From positions 1-6,092 of the forward strand of contig DAOUQU010000106.1 of NCBI GenBank assembly GCA_030625445.1: DNA of 6,092 nt. The letters run 5' to 3'. The notes under the pieces are model-generated. The model was not told the DNA's origin, did not search any database, and saw nothing but the letters and a program-made list of their open reading frames with translations. The DNA is from Gammaproteobacteria bacterium. Its GTDB lineage: Bacteria; Pseudomonadota; Gammaproteobacteria; Chromatiales; Chromatiaceae. Shown piece by piece: positions 1-5,204 of this stretch. Each line of letters opens with the position of its first letter. Position 1 is the first letter of the stretch. The translations under genes were made by a program, and so were the position numbers.

Positions 1-393
1 GGCACGGCTGATATGGATTCACTTAAACGCGCTCTAGTGCTTGCGGATAAAATTGTCATACCGGTTCCGCCAAGCCAGGCGGATGTCTGGTCGACACAGC
101 GTTTTATCCGTTTTGTCAGTTCGATTGTTTCAACACGTAACAGTCCGCCAGAGGTGTGCACCTTTATCAACCGCGTCGATATGCAGTCTGCTGCGAATGA
201 ATCCTATGAGACGGCGGCAGCACTGGTGAGCCTTCCCGGCGCGCGTTTTCTGCTGCCGAGACTCTCGCAGCGCCCGGTATTTCTTCACTCGTTCAGCGAG
301 GGACTTGCTGCAATGGAGCTGGATCCACGTGATCCGGGGGTACGTGAATTTAACGCCCTGGCGGCAGAGCTCTATCCGCATCTAATCCGATAA
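1..393 (+). CDS. ParA/MinD-like ATPase, C-terminal part (5' end outside window)
   Basis: The reading frame is open from the first base (GTADMDSL...) to a TAA at 391-393, so the protein begins upstream and about 130 residues are visible. The ATG at 13 is an internal methionine. The segment ALVLADKIVIPVPPSQADVW (visible residues 11-30) matches the part of ParA/MinD P-loop ATPases where a strand ends in a Pro-Ser motif after the switch II Asp. FINRVD, about 35 residues later, matches the strand carrying the guanine/adenine-contacting Asn. The Walker A and switch II motifs would lie upstream and cannot be seen. Such ATPases position plasmids, chromosomes or cell-envelope machines, and the cargo cannot be told from this fragment. 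The end of the protein (SEGLAAMELDPRDPGVREFN) resembles orphan ParA-like proteins. The family is fairly sure; the specific role is unknown. Confidence 0.75.
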   Translation, partial: GTADMDSLKRALVLADKIVIPVPPSQADVWSTQRFIRFVSSIVSTRNSPPEVCTFINRVDMQSAANESYETAAALVSLPGARFLLPRLSQRPVFLHSFSEGLAAMELDPRDPGVREFNALAAELYPHLIR

Positions 394-540
394 AAAAAGT
401 TTGCAGCTAAAAAGAAAGTAGGCAGCCATCAGTTAAAAGATAGTTTGCAGTTGGCAGTCTTCAGTAGGTAGCTAAAAGAAAATTTGCAGTCTTCAGATTG
501 CTGTAATAGCAAAATAAGAAAGAAGGAGCCTCTTACAAAA

Positions 541-635
541 CCTCGTCATTTCGGCATGCATTTCAGCCGGACTAAAGTGCTTGCGCTTTGAACGCCTACA
601 GGGCGGTCCGAAGGGTGAGCGAAGCGAATAATCCA
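541..635. repeat. Possible dispersed palindromic repeat remnant (CGTCATTTCGGCATG type)
   Basis: The start, CGTCATTTCGGCATGC (544-559) followed by CAGCCGG, resembles the CGTCATTCCGGC...GCCGGAATCC repeats common in proteobacterial intergenic DNA. The end, GCGAATAATCCATG (623-636), resembles their closing half. Two small stem-loops lie between: AAAGTGC/GCGCTTT (574-580 with 583-589, one G-T pair) and CGCC/GGCG (593-596 with 602-605). The assignment rests on recollection of the motif and was not tested against genome copies. Confidence 0.4.
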
Positions 636-683
636 TGTTTATACTGCAAACTGCCTACTGATGACTGCGAACTTGATCTTTAC

Positions 684-755
684 CCTGGTTCCCACGCTCC
701 TGCGTGGTAACCCATACCGGAATATGCATGCTCACGCAGGAGCATGGGAACGAGG
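684..755. repeat. Long hairpin repeat, GTTCCCACGCTCC family
   Basis: The left arm at 684-706 and the right arm at 733-755 are reverse complements at 21 of 23 positions, around a 26-nt spacer that contains ATGCAT. The arm core GTTCCCA(C/T)GCTCCTGCGTG matches a dispersed intergenic repeat known from many proteobacterial genomes, as I remember it. The C/A mismatch in the arms becomes a G-U pair in minus-strand RNA. No T run follows the stem, so it is not a standard intrinsic terminator. It could act as an RNA-stability element or be a MITE-like passenger. Confidence 0.75.
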
Positions 756-833
756 AAAAAAAGGATGCAGTTGGCAGCACGTGCTCGTTGTTTTTACTAC
801 AAACTTGATCATGCCAACTTATTTCCCGCAGCA

Positions 834-862
834 TTGACATTTCCCCCTGGCTAAAGTAGTAT
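834..862 (+). promoter_or_regulatory. Sigma70-type promoter of the membrane protein/nucleotidase operon
   Basis: A perfect -35 hexamer, TTGACA, at 834-839 is followed by an exact 17-bp spacer and TAGTAT at 857-862, which matches the TATAAT consensus at 4 of 6 positions. Transcription would start near 869-870, leaving a leader of about 30 nt before the GTG at 899. A weak ribosome site, AAGG, lies at 886-889, 9 nt before the start codon. This is the best promoter in the window by consensus and spacing. Confidence 0.7.
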
Positions 863-884
863 ATTAGAATATTCAATAATACTA
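857..884. promoter_or_regulatory. Imperfect 28-bp AT-rich dyad over the -10 and start site (candidate operator)
   Basis: Pairing outward from the centre between 870 and 871, 11 of 14 positions are complementary. The core GAATATTC (867-874) and the outer arms TAGTAT (857-862) / ATACTA (879-884) match perfectly. The dyad includes the whole -10 hexamer and the expected transcription start, so a protein bound here would block RNA polymerase. Size and AT-richness recall operators of ArsR/SmtB-type repressors, including the BigR/SqrR group, but that is inference. No regulator gene is in the window to pair with it. Confidence 0.45.
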
Positions 885-898
885 TAAGGCTTGGTTGC

Positions 899-1426
899 GT
901 GAGTACAGAAACAGAGATAAAAAAACTCGACGAGGAGGTTCATAGCAACGAACAGGATCTCAAAAAGCTAGACCATGAGATGCATAAGGAGATACATCGC
1001 TGGGAGCTGATTGTCTATCCATCGCTGTTTGCTTTTGTCATCCTGGCAGCCTATGGTTTCTACCTGATCTTCAATCTTGCCAAGGACGTCCATTTCATGG
1101 CTGTCAGCATTGATTCAAATATGACCATTCTGACGGGTGATATGCAAAGTATGGCATCGAATCTGGGAGAGATGACGGCGAATGTGCGCACAATGGCCGT
1201 TACCATGGACTCCATTGATGATACGGTGGTGGTGTTGAAGCCGATGCTGACCAGTCTCAATCAGATGAACGGCAGTATGGCAACCCTTGATCAGTCGGTG
1301 CGGTCGATCAGCGACACCACCTACTATATGGGTGATCACATGGGGCATATGGATTACAGTATGCGTAATATGAATCATAATATCGACAGATTTTCAAACC
1401 CTGTTGAGATGTTTGCCCCATGGTAA
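899..1426 (+). CDS. Single-pass membrane protein with methionine-rich coiled coil, function unknown
   Basis: The gene encodes 175 residues from a GTG start chosen for the upstream AAGG and a strong promoter. Residues 1-35 are charged and likely helical (KKLDEEVHSNEQDLKKLDHE). One hydrophobic segment at about 38-60 is a membrane helix. Lysines and arginine cluster before it, so the positive-inside rule puts the N-terminus in the cytoplasm and the rest outside it. Residues 78-165 show hydrophobic residues in 3-4 spacing, typical of a long coiled coil, with a Pro115 and a register skip near 120-123. Sixteen of the 114 residues after the helix are Met, and M144, M148, M151, M155 and M158 fall in strict 4-3-4-3 spacing near several His. 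The protein ends FSNPVEMFAPW. I do not recognise a named family. It lies 3 nt upstream of the nucleotidase, so the two are probably co-transcribed. Metal binding by the Met/His segment is possible but unsupported. Confidence 0.75.
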   Translation: MSTETEIKKLDEEVHSNEQDLKKLDHEMHKEIHRWELIVYPSLFAFVILAAYGFYLIFNLAKDVHFMAVSIDSNMTILTGDMQSMASNLGEMTANVRTMAVTMDSIDDTVVVLKPMLTSLNQMNGSMATLDQSVRSISDTTYYMGDHMGHMDYSMRNMNHNIDRFSNPVEMFAPW

Positions 1427-1429
1427 TGC

Positions 1430-2353
1430 ATGTCAATTGATAGCGGCCAACGCCTTGTCGTTGCGATCTCATCGCGTGCGCTGTTCGACCTGGATGCCTC
1501 TCACAACATCTATCAGCAACAGGGCATAGAAGCCTACTGTCAATACCAGATTTCTCACGAAGATGAAGTGTTGCCGCAAGGTGTCGCTTACTCCCTTGTA
1601 AGGAAGCTCCTTTTTCTCAATACACAGCTTCAAGGCAAAGCCGAGGTTGAGATTGTACTGTTGTCACGCAACAGCGCCGATACGGGTCTGCGGGTGTTCA
1701 ACTCCATCGAGCATTATCAGCTCGACATTACCCGTGCGGCCTTTACCAGCGGCAGAAACCCCTTCTCCTATGCCAGGGCGCTGGGCGCACATCTTTTTCT
1801 CTCGGCCGATGCGGAGGATGTGCAGCATGCACTGCAGTCAGGCATGGCTGCAGCGACCATCGTTCCGGTCGCTGACGGCGCCGCATATCATGAAGGGAGT
1901 GATGAGGAGGAGTTGCGTATCGCCTTTGATGGAGACGCTGTCATCTTTTCTGATGATGCTGAAAGGATATACCAGGAGCAGGGACTGGAGGCCTTTATCA
2001 CGAGTGAAAAAGAGGCGGCAAAAGAGCCGCTACCCGGTGGCCCGTTCAAGCCGTTTTTGTCTGTGCTGCACCAGATCCAGTCTGCCATGCCGGCAGAGGA
2101 ACCGTTGATTCGAACAGCATTGATGACCGCGCGCTCGGCTCCTGCGCATGAACGTGTTATTCGCACCCTGCGTTCATGGGATATCCGCATCGATGAGGCG
2201 CTGTTTCTCGGCGGTATGGACAAGGGAACCTTTCTGAAGGCATTCAAGGCCGACATTTTTTTCGACGACCAGAGCCGCCATTGTGAATCAGCCAGCAAAC
2301 ACGTCCCCACCGGCCACGTTCCCCAGGGTATAAAGAATGAGGGGAAGTTTTAG
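1430..2353 (+). CDS. Cytosolic 5'-nucleotidase (NT5C1/cN-I family, HAD-like)
   Basis: This 307-residue protein resembles animal NT5C1A/B along its whole length, as recalled. Family motifs are VAISSRALFD (11-20), LLSRNSADTGLRVFNSIEHY (77-96), AFDGDAVIFSDDAE (165-178), TARSAP (233-238), LRSWDI..DEALFLGG (247-262) and IFFDD (276-280). D167 and D169 form the HAD DxD motif (nucleophile and acid/base), and D279/D280 fit the metal-binding acidic pair. Expected chemistry is Mg-dependent hydrolysis of nucleoside 5'-monophosphates such as AMP, IMP or deoxy forms to nucleosides; substrate preference cannot be read here. No signal peptide is seen, so it is cytosolic. The ATG at 1430 follows an in-frame TAA at 1424 and has no good ribosome site, suggesting translational coupling to the upstream gene. 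The last codons (TTT TAG) lie in an intergenic repeat arm, and residues after about 295 may not be native to the family. Confidence 0.88.
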   Translation: MSIDSGQRLVVAISSRALFDLDASHNIYQQQGIEAYCQYQISHEDEVLPQGVAYSLVRKLLFLNTQLQGKAEVEIVLLSRNSADTGLRVFNSIEHYQLDITRAAFTSGRNPFSYARALGAHLFLSADAEDVQHALQSGMAAATIVPVADGAAYHEGSDEEELRIAFDGDAVIFSDDAERIYQEQGLEAFITSEKEAAKEPLPGGPFKPFLSVLHQIQSAMPAEEPLIRTALMTARSAPAHERVIRTLRSWDIRIDEALFLGGMDKGTFLKAFKADIFFDDQSRHCESASKHVPTGHVPQGIKNEGKF

Positions 2354-2455
2354 GTGGTTAGGTTTTAGGTTTTAAGTACACAGGCTCTTGATCTAACACC
2401 TAACACCTAACACCTAACACCTAACACCTAAAACTTAAAACCTCCCCACCTAAAA
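2348..2455. repeat. Inverted repeat enclosing a heptamer array between convergent genes
   Basis: The arms at 2348-2376 and 2427-2455 are reverse complements at 25 of 29 positions. Each begins with the same string, TTTTAGGTGG, read into the gap from its own gene. That string carries the stop codon of the nucleotidase (TAG, 2351-2353) on the plus strand and of epmB (TAG, 2450-2452) on the minus strand. The 50-nt space between the arms holds most of the CTAACAC array. RNA from either strand could fold into a long AT-rich stem, so a two-way terminator or a barrier between the convergent genes is plausible, although no T run follows. Confidence 0.75.
2393..2441. repeat. Tandem heptamer array (CTAACAC)n
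   Basis: Five perfect CTAACAC units lie end to end at 2393-2427. Two variant units follow in register, CTAAAAC (2428-2434) and TTAAAAC (2435-2441). On the minus strand this reads as GGTGTTA repeats grading into GGTTTTA, and the left arm of the surrounding inverted repeat also carries GGTTTTA units. The units are too short and lack spacers for a CRISPR array. Slippage during replication is the likely origin of the copy number. Confidence 0.85.
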
Positions 2456-3460
2456 CCTGCCTATTGAAACTTTTGAATTTTCTCCTGCAATCTCTGTGAC
2501 AAATTTTGGAAGCAGATAACCGGGCAGCTGTTTTCTCAACTGCTTTTCAAGTTCGAGGGCGCGTTCTCTGGAGACCTGAAAATGTGCACTGCCGTGAACC
2601 TTGTCAAGCTGATGCACATAGTAGGGAAGTATGCCCATGCGGAATCCCTTTTCACATAACTCCTTCAATACCTCTGGCGAGTCGTTGATTCCCTTCAACA
2701 GCACTGCCTGATTCAAAATGTGCGTGTTGCTGTGACGCAGTTGATGCAAGGCTGTGGCGACACTCTCATCGAGTTCGTTGGGGTGGTTGATGTGCAGAAC
2801 TGTTGTCACAGGTAGCGGAAAATCCCGCAGTATATTCACCAGTTCAGGTGTGACTCTGGAAGGGAGGATGACGGGCATGCGTGTATGGATGCGCAGCCGT
2901 TTCAGATAGGGTAATTGTTTCAGCTGTGATAGCAGCAGTGCCAGGCGCTGGTCGTTGAGTGTCAGTGGATCACCACCGCTAAGTATGATTTCGGTGATAT
3001 CGGGAGCATTGAGTTTTTCCAGGGTTTGATCACAAAGCTGTGGCTCAATATGCTGCTGTTGATAGGGGAAGTGGCGGCGGAAGCAGTAGCGGCAGTGAAT
3101 GGCGCAGGCAGCGGTGGTGATCAGCAGGGCACGTCCATTGTATTTTTGAAGGACTCCCTGTGAAACTGCCGCATTCATATCGCCAACCGGATCCTGACTA
3201 TATCCCTCAACAACAGCCGACTCCTGCTGCAATGGTAAAACTTGCAGTAGCAGCGGGTCGCCGGCATCACCTACGCGCATGCGTGATGCAAAATCCAGGG
3301 TGACTCTTAACGGAAAATCTGCAGAGTCATCGCACTGAAAAGGCAGTTTATCGCGGTCAAGGTCGAGCCATTCAAGCAGTGTGGATAGCTGCGTAAAGGA
3401 GCGGGCCATCTGCCGTTGCCAGGATGGGGTCTTTGGTATTGCAGTGCTTCGGGGTATCAT
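2450..3460 (-). CDS. epmB: EF-P beta-lysylation protein EpmB (lysine 2,3-aminomutase)
   Basis: This radical-SAM, PLP-dependent enzyme converts (S)-alpha-lysine to (R)-beta-lysine, the substrate that EpmA attaches to EF-P. The 336-residue protein is close to the E. coli length (342, from memory). C119, C123 and C126 form the CxxxCxxC iron-sulfur/SAM site within CAIHCRYCFRRHFPY. Further family motifs are SGGDPL (161-166), RLRIHTRMPVILPSRVT (188-204), HINHPNE (223-229) and PYYVHQLDKVHGSAHF (279-294). K330 in AGENSK aligns with the PLP lysine of the aminomutase family. The ATG at 3460 gives the N-terminus expected for the family, though its ribosome site is weak. The gene is divergent from efp, as in E. 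coli. Its final codon and stop lie in the intergenic inverted repeat, so the GRF ending may be repeat-derived. Confidence 0.95.
   Translation of the reverse strand: MIPRSTAIPKTPSWQRQMARSFTQLSTLLEWLDLDRDKLPFQCDDSADFPLRVTLDFASRMRVGDAGDPLLLQVLPLQQESAVVEGYSQDPVGDMNAAVSQGVLQKYNGRALLITTAACAIHCRYCFRRHFPYQQQHIEPQLCDQTLEKLNAPDITEIILSGGDPLTLNDQRLALLLSQLKQLPYLKRLRIHTRMPVILPSRVTPELVNILRDFPLPVTTVLHINHPNELDESVATALHQLRHSNTHILNQAVLLKGINDSPEVLKELCEKGFRMGILPYYVHQLDKVHGSAHFQVSRERALELEKQLRKQLPGYLLPKFVTEIAGENSKVSIGRF
3433..3460 (+). promoter_or_regulatory. Possible efp promoter overlapping the epmB start
   Basis: TTGGTA (3433-3438), a 16-bp spacer and TATCAT (3455-3460) give a moderate sigma70 match, 4 of 6 and 5 of 6 to consensus. 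Transcription would start near 3467 with a leader of about 30 nt to the efp ATG at 3497. The -10 covers the complement of the epmB start codon (3458-3460). The short divergent gap forces such an overlap whichever promoter is correct. I could not pick a convincing epmB promoter on the opposite strand. Confidence 0.35.
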
Positions 3461-3487
3461 AGTAAAGTTTATTTATTTGCTGCTTTC

Positions 3488-3492
3488 GAGGA
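3488..3492 (+). promoter_or_regulatory. Ribosome binding site of efp (GAGGA)
   Basis: GAGGA lies 4 nt before the ATG at 3497. It selects that start over in-frame codons up to 81 nt upstream, which would add a leader absent from EF-P proteins and would start inside epmB. Confidence 0.7.
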
Positions 3493-3496
3493 AACA

Positions 3497-4060
3497 ATGG
3501 CAACCTACAATACCAACGAATTCCGCAGTGGTCTCAAGTTTATGCTTGATAATGACCCATATTCAATCATTGAAAATGAATTCGTCAAGCCCGGAAAAGG
3601 ACAGGCCTTCAGTCGTGTCAAGATCAGAAACCTGAAAACAGGCCGTGTGATCGAAAAAACCTTCAAATCCGGTGAGAGTGTTGAAGCGGCTGATGTACTG
3701 GAAACCACACTGCAATACCTCTATACCGATGGTGAATTCTGGCACTTTATGGATCCGCAGAGCTTCGAGCAATATGCCGCCGGTGAAGCCGCAATTGCAG
3801 ATGCCATCAAGTGGATCAAGGAGCAAGACGATTGCAACGTGACATTATGGAACGGCAACCCGCTGATTGTCGAAGCGCCCAATTTTGTGACTCTGCGTAT
3901 TACCGATACAGATCCCGGCCTCAAGGGGGATACTTCGGGTGGCGGAGGAAAGCCCGCTACTCTCGAAACAGGAGCAGTGATACGGGTACCGCTGTTTGTG
4001 CAGATCGATGAAGTGGTGAAAGTGGATACCCGCAGTGGAGAGTATGTCTCGCGCGCGTAA
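3497..4060 (+). CDS. efp: Translation elongation factor P
   Basis: EF-P binds the ribosome between the P and E sites and promotes peptide bond formation at polyproline stalls. The 187-residue protein (E. coli has 188) begins MATYNTNEFRSGLKFMLDND. K34 sits in KPGKGQA at the tip of the first domain, the exact position that EpmA modifies with beta-lysine, which fits the epmA and epmB genes beside it. The three-domain layout is complete: KOW-like domain at about 1-64, an OB domain at 65-127, and a second OB domain whose TSGGGGKPATLETG..VPLFV..E..KVDTRSGEYVSRA (from about 149) is the family signature. The ATG at 3497 is preferred because of GAGGA and the family N-terminus. It is divergent from epmB and upstream of epmA. 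Confidence 0.97.
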   Translation: MATYNTNEFRSGLKFMLDNDPYSIIENEFVKPGKGQAFSRVKIRNLKTGRVIEKTFKSGESVEAADVLETTLQYLYTDGEFWHFMDPQSFEQYAAGEAAIADAIKWIKEQDDCNVTLWNGNPLIVEAPNFVTLRITDTDPGLKGDTSGGGGKPATLETGAVIRVPLFVQIDEVVKVDTRSGEYVSRA

Positions 4061-4108
4061 CCTTGATAACTCTACATCTTTATAATCATTTAAATTTTAA
4101 TAATGACT

Positions 4109-4166
4109 CTCGCCAAGACGCTAAGATCGCCAAGAAAAACCTTTGCGGTCTTGGCGTCTTGGCGAG
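4109..4166. repeat. Long near-perfect hairpin between efp and epmA
   Basis: The arms at 4109-4134 and 4141-4166 match at 23 of 26 positions around a 6-nt loop (AAAAAC). The outer 13 bp, CTCGCCAAGACGC / GCGTCTTGGCGAG, are perfect. Two of the three mismatches are T-G, so plus-strand RNA can pair 25 of 26 positions. No T run follows, which argues against a classical terminator. The motif resembles CGCCAAGACGC hairpins that I recall as dispersed in bacterial genomes. It may limit read-through from efp into epmA or protect the efp mRNA 3' end. Confidence 0.85.
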
Positions 4167-4221
4167 AAACAAAAATTACTTTCATGCGTAGTCAGGCTGG
4201 GATTAGGTATCACTTCCAGAT

Positions 4222-5190
4222 ATGAATTCGTGGAGACCTTCTGCTTCGATCAAAGTGCTGCAGGAGCGCGCCTCTCTATTGAGCGAGATCCGCCACTTTT
4301 TTGCGCACAGAGATGTGCTTGAAGTGGAGACCCCGGTAGTTTCATCCTCGGCGAACCCGGATGCTGCAATCAACCCGATGCTGTCAGGTTTTTGTTCGCC
4401 GGGCAGTCATCGATCACAGGCGCTTTATCTACAAACATCACCTGAATTTCCTATGAAGCGACTGCTTGCTGCAGGCAGCGGTTCGATTTTTCAAATTTGT
4501 CACGCTTTCCGCAATGGCGAGTGCGGCCGCCTGCATAATCCCGAATTCACTCTGCTGGAGTGGTATCGCATCGATTATGACCATCTTCAGCTGATGGATG
4601 AGGTGGATGCATTATTGATGCAGTTGCTGCATGACTCCTCTTCAGCAGCAGCGCGTCATCGCTATGCCGATCTATTTCTCACTCATACAGGCCTGGACCT
4701 CTTTACTGCCGAATATGTACAGCTTTGTGAGAAGGCGGAGGCGGTTGGCGTCGTTATTCCTGAATCAGTTCAGACTGAATGGCTCATCGAGGTGCTGTTC
4801 GAGCTCTGCGTCGGCCCATGGCTGCAGCAGCAGAAAGGGGTGATTGTGTATGATTATCCAGCTGCACAGGCGTCATTGTCACAACTCTCGGCACTGGATC
4901 CACGGGTGGCCGAGCGTTTCGAATATTTTTTCGAGGGTGTGGAACTGGCGAATGGATTTCATGAACTGGCGGATGCCGATGAGCAGCGGCGACGCTTTGA
5001 AGCAGAGAATCTGAAGCGCCAGCGAGCGGGAGATGAGCAGCTGCCGCTGGATGAGCATTTTCTTCAGGCGCTCGAACATGGTCTGCCTGACTGCTCCGGC
5101 GTGGCGCTGGGCGTTGACCGGTTGCTGATGCTGCGTTGCGGTGTTGATCAAATACAAGAGGTGCTGGCTTTTCCCTTCGAACGGACCTGA
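4222..5190 (+). CDS. epmA: EF-P--(R)-beta-lysine ligase EpmA
   Basis: EpmA (PoxA/GenX/YjeA) is a paralogue of the class II lysyl-tRNA synthetase catalytic core. It activates (R)-beta-lysine with ATP and transfers it to Lys34 of EF-P instead of to tRNA. The protein has 322 residues (E. coli 325, from memory) and lacks the N-terminal anticodon-binding domain of LysRS, as expected. Motifs seen are VLEVETP (32-38), TSPEFPMKRLL (72-82), motif 2 FRNGECGRLHNPEFTLLEWY (96-115), YDYPAAQASL (210-219), ELANGFHEL (241-249) and motif 3 GVALGVDRLLML (293-304). The ATG at 4222 gives MNSWRPSASI, matching the WxPSASI start of the family, though its ribosome site (TAGGT, 13 nt upstream) is poor. It follows efp in the same direction after a 161-bp gap holding a hairpin. 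TATAAT at 4081-4086 has no matching -35 element, so its promoter is unclear. Confidence 0.96.
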   Translation: MNSWRPSASIKVLQERASLLSEIRHFFAHRDVLEVETPVVSSSANPDAAINPMLSGFCSPGSHRSQALYLQTSPEFPMKRLLAAGSGSIFQICHAFRNGECGRLHNPEFTLLEWYRIDYDHLQLMDEVDALLMQLLHDSSSAAARHRYADLFLTHTGLDLFTAEYVQLCEKAEAVGVVIPESVQTEWLIEVLFELCVGPWLQQQKGVIVYDYPAAQASLSQLSALDPRVAERFEYFFEGVELANGFHELADADEQRRRFEAENLKRQRAGDEQLPLDEHFLQALEHGLPDCSGVALGVDRLLMLRCGVDQIQEVLAFPFERT

Positions 5191-5204
5191 GCATCATTGC
5201 AGTT

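Larger units (their letters stand above)
446..777. repeat. GCAGTTGGCAG / GCAGTCTTCAGTAGG repeat family, direct and inverted copies
   Basis: TGCAGTTGGCAG occurs twice in the same orientation, at 446-457 and 766-777. The adjoining unit GCAGTCTTCAGTAGGTAG (454-471) recurs as its reverse complement at 651-668 with 16 of 18 bases identical. A shorter TTTGCAGTCTTCAG copy lies at 483-496. Together the copies bracket the 541-635 segment and the 684-755 hairpin. I recall similar low-complexity GGCAGT/TCAGT strings in other environmental bacterial genomes, but no mobile-element gene is present, and these may be decayed dispersed repeats. Confidence 0.6.
394..833. other. Repeat-rich intergenic region without a supported gene
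   Basis: This gap between the ParA-like gene and the next promoter has no convincing coding frame. It begins with A-rich sequence carrying decayed direct copies of a TTTGCAG/GCAGTCTTCAG unit (about 399-496). A segment resembling a dispersed palindromic repeat follows (541-635), then an inverted copy of the GCAGT unit (651-668), a long hairpin (684-755) and another copy of the GCAGT unit (766-777). AGCACGTGCT at 776-785 is a perfect 10-bp palindrome. No clear intrinsic terminator (GC stem followed by a T run) was found for the upstream gene. The region looks like a landing zone for short repeats. Confidence 0.7.

Noticed and set aside
655..876. 73-residue minus-strand open frame in the repeat region
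   Set aside because: It runs across the long hairpin and the promoter dyad, shows no recognisable domain, and is best explained as chance reading of repeats.
1115..1378. 87-residue His-rich minus-strand open frame opposite the membrane protein gene
   Set aside because: Its His residues mirror the ATG/Met codons of the real gene (CAT on the other strand), so its composition is an artefact.
2393..2441. CRISPR-like array
   Set aside because: Units are 7 bp with no spacers, and no cas gene is nearby; it is a simple tandem repeat.
3416..3496. N-terminal extension of EF-P from an upstream in-frame ATG
   Set aside because: The extra 27 residues overlap epmB, have no EF-P counterpart, and the GAGGA site plus family alignment support the ATG at 3497.
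4081..4086. Perfect TATAAT as an epmA promoter
   Set aside because: No -35-like hexamer lies 16-18 bp upstream (TTGATA at 4063-4068 is only 12 bp away), and the hairpin lies between it and epmA.
4312..4545. Missing Glu in EpmA motif 2 (FRNGE instead of FRNEE)
   Set aside because: A Gly at this place with Glu next to it is, as I recall, common among GenX-type proteins, so it is not evidence of inactivity.
4784..5197. 137-residue minus-strand open frame inside epmA
   Set aside because: It is a shadow of a well-supported gene with low-complexity Arg/Ala/Pro composition and no family features.
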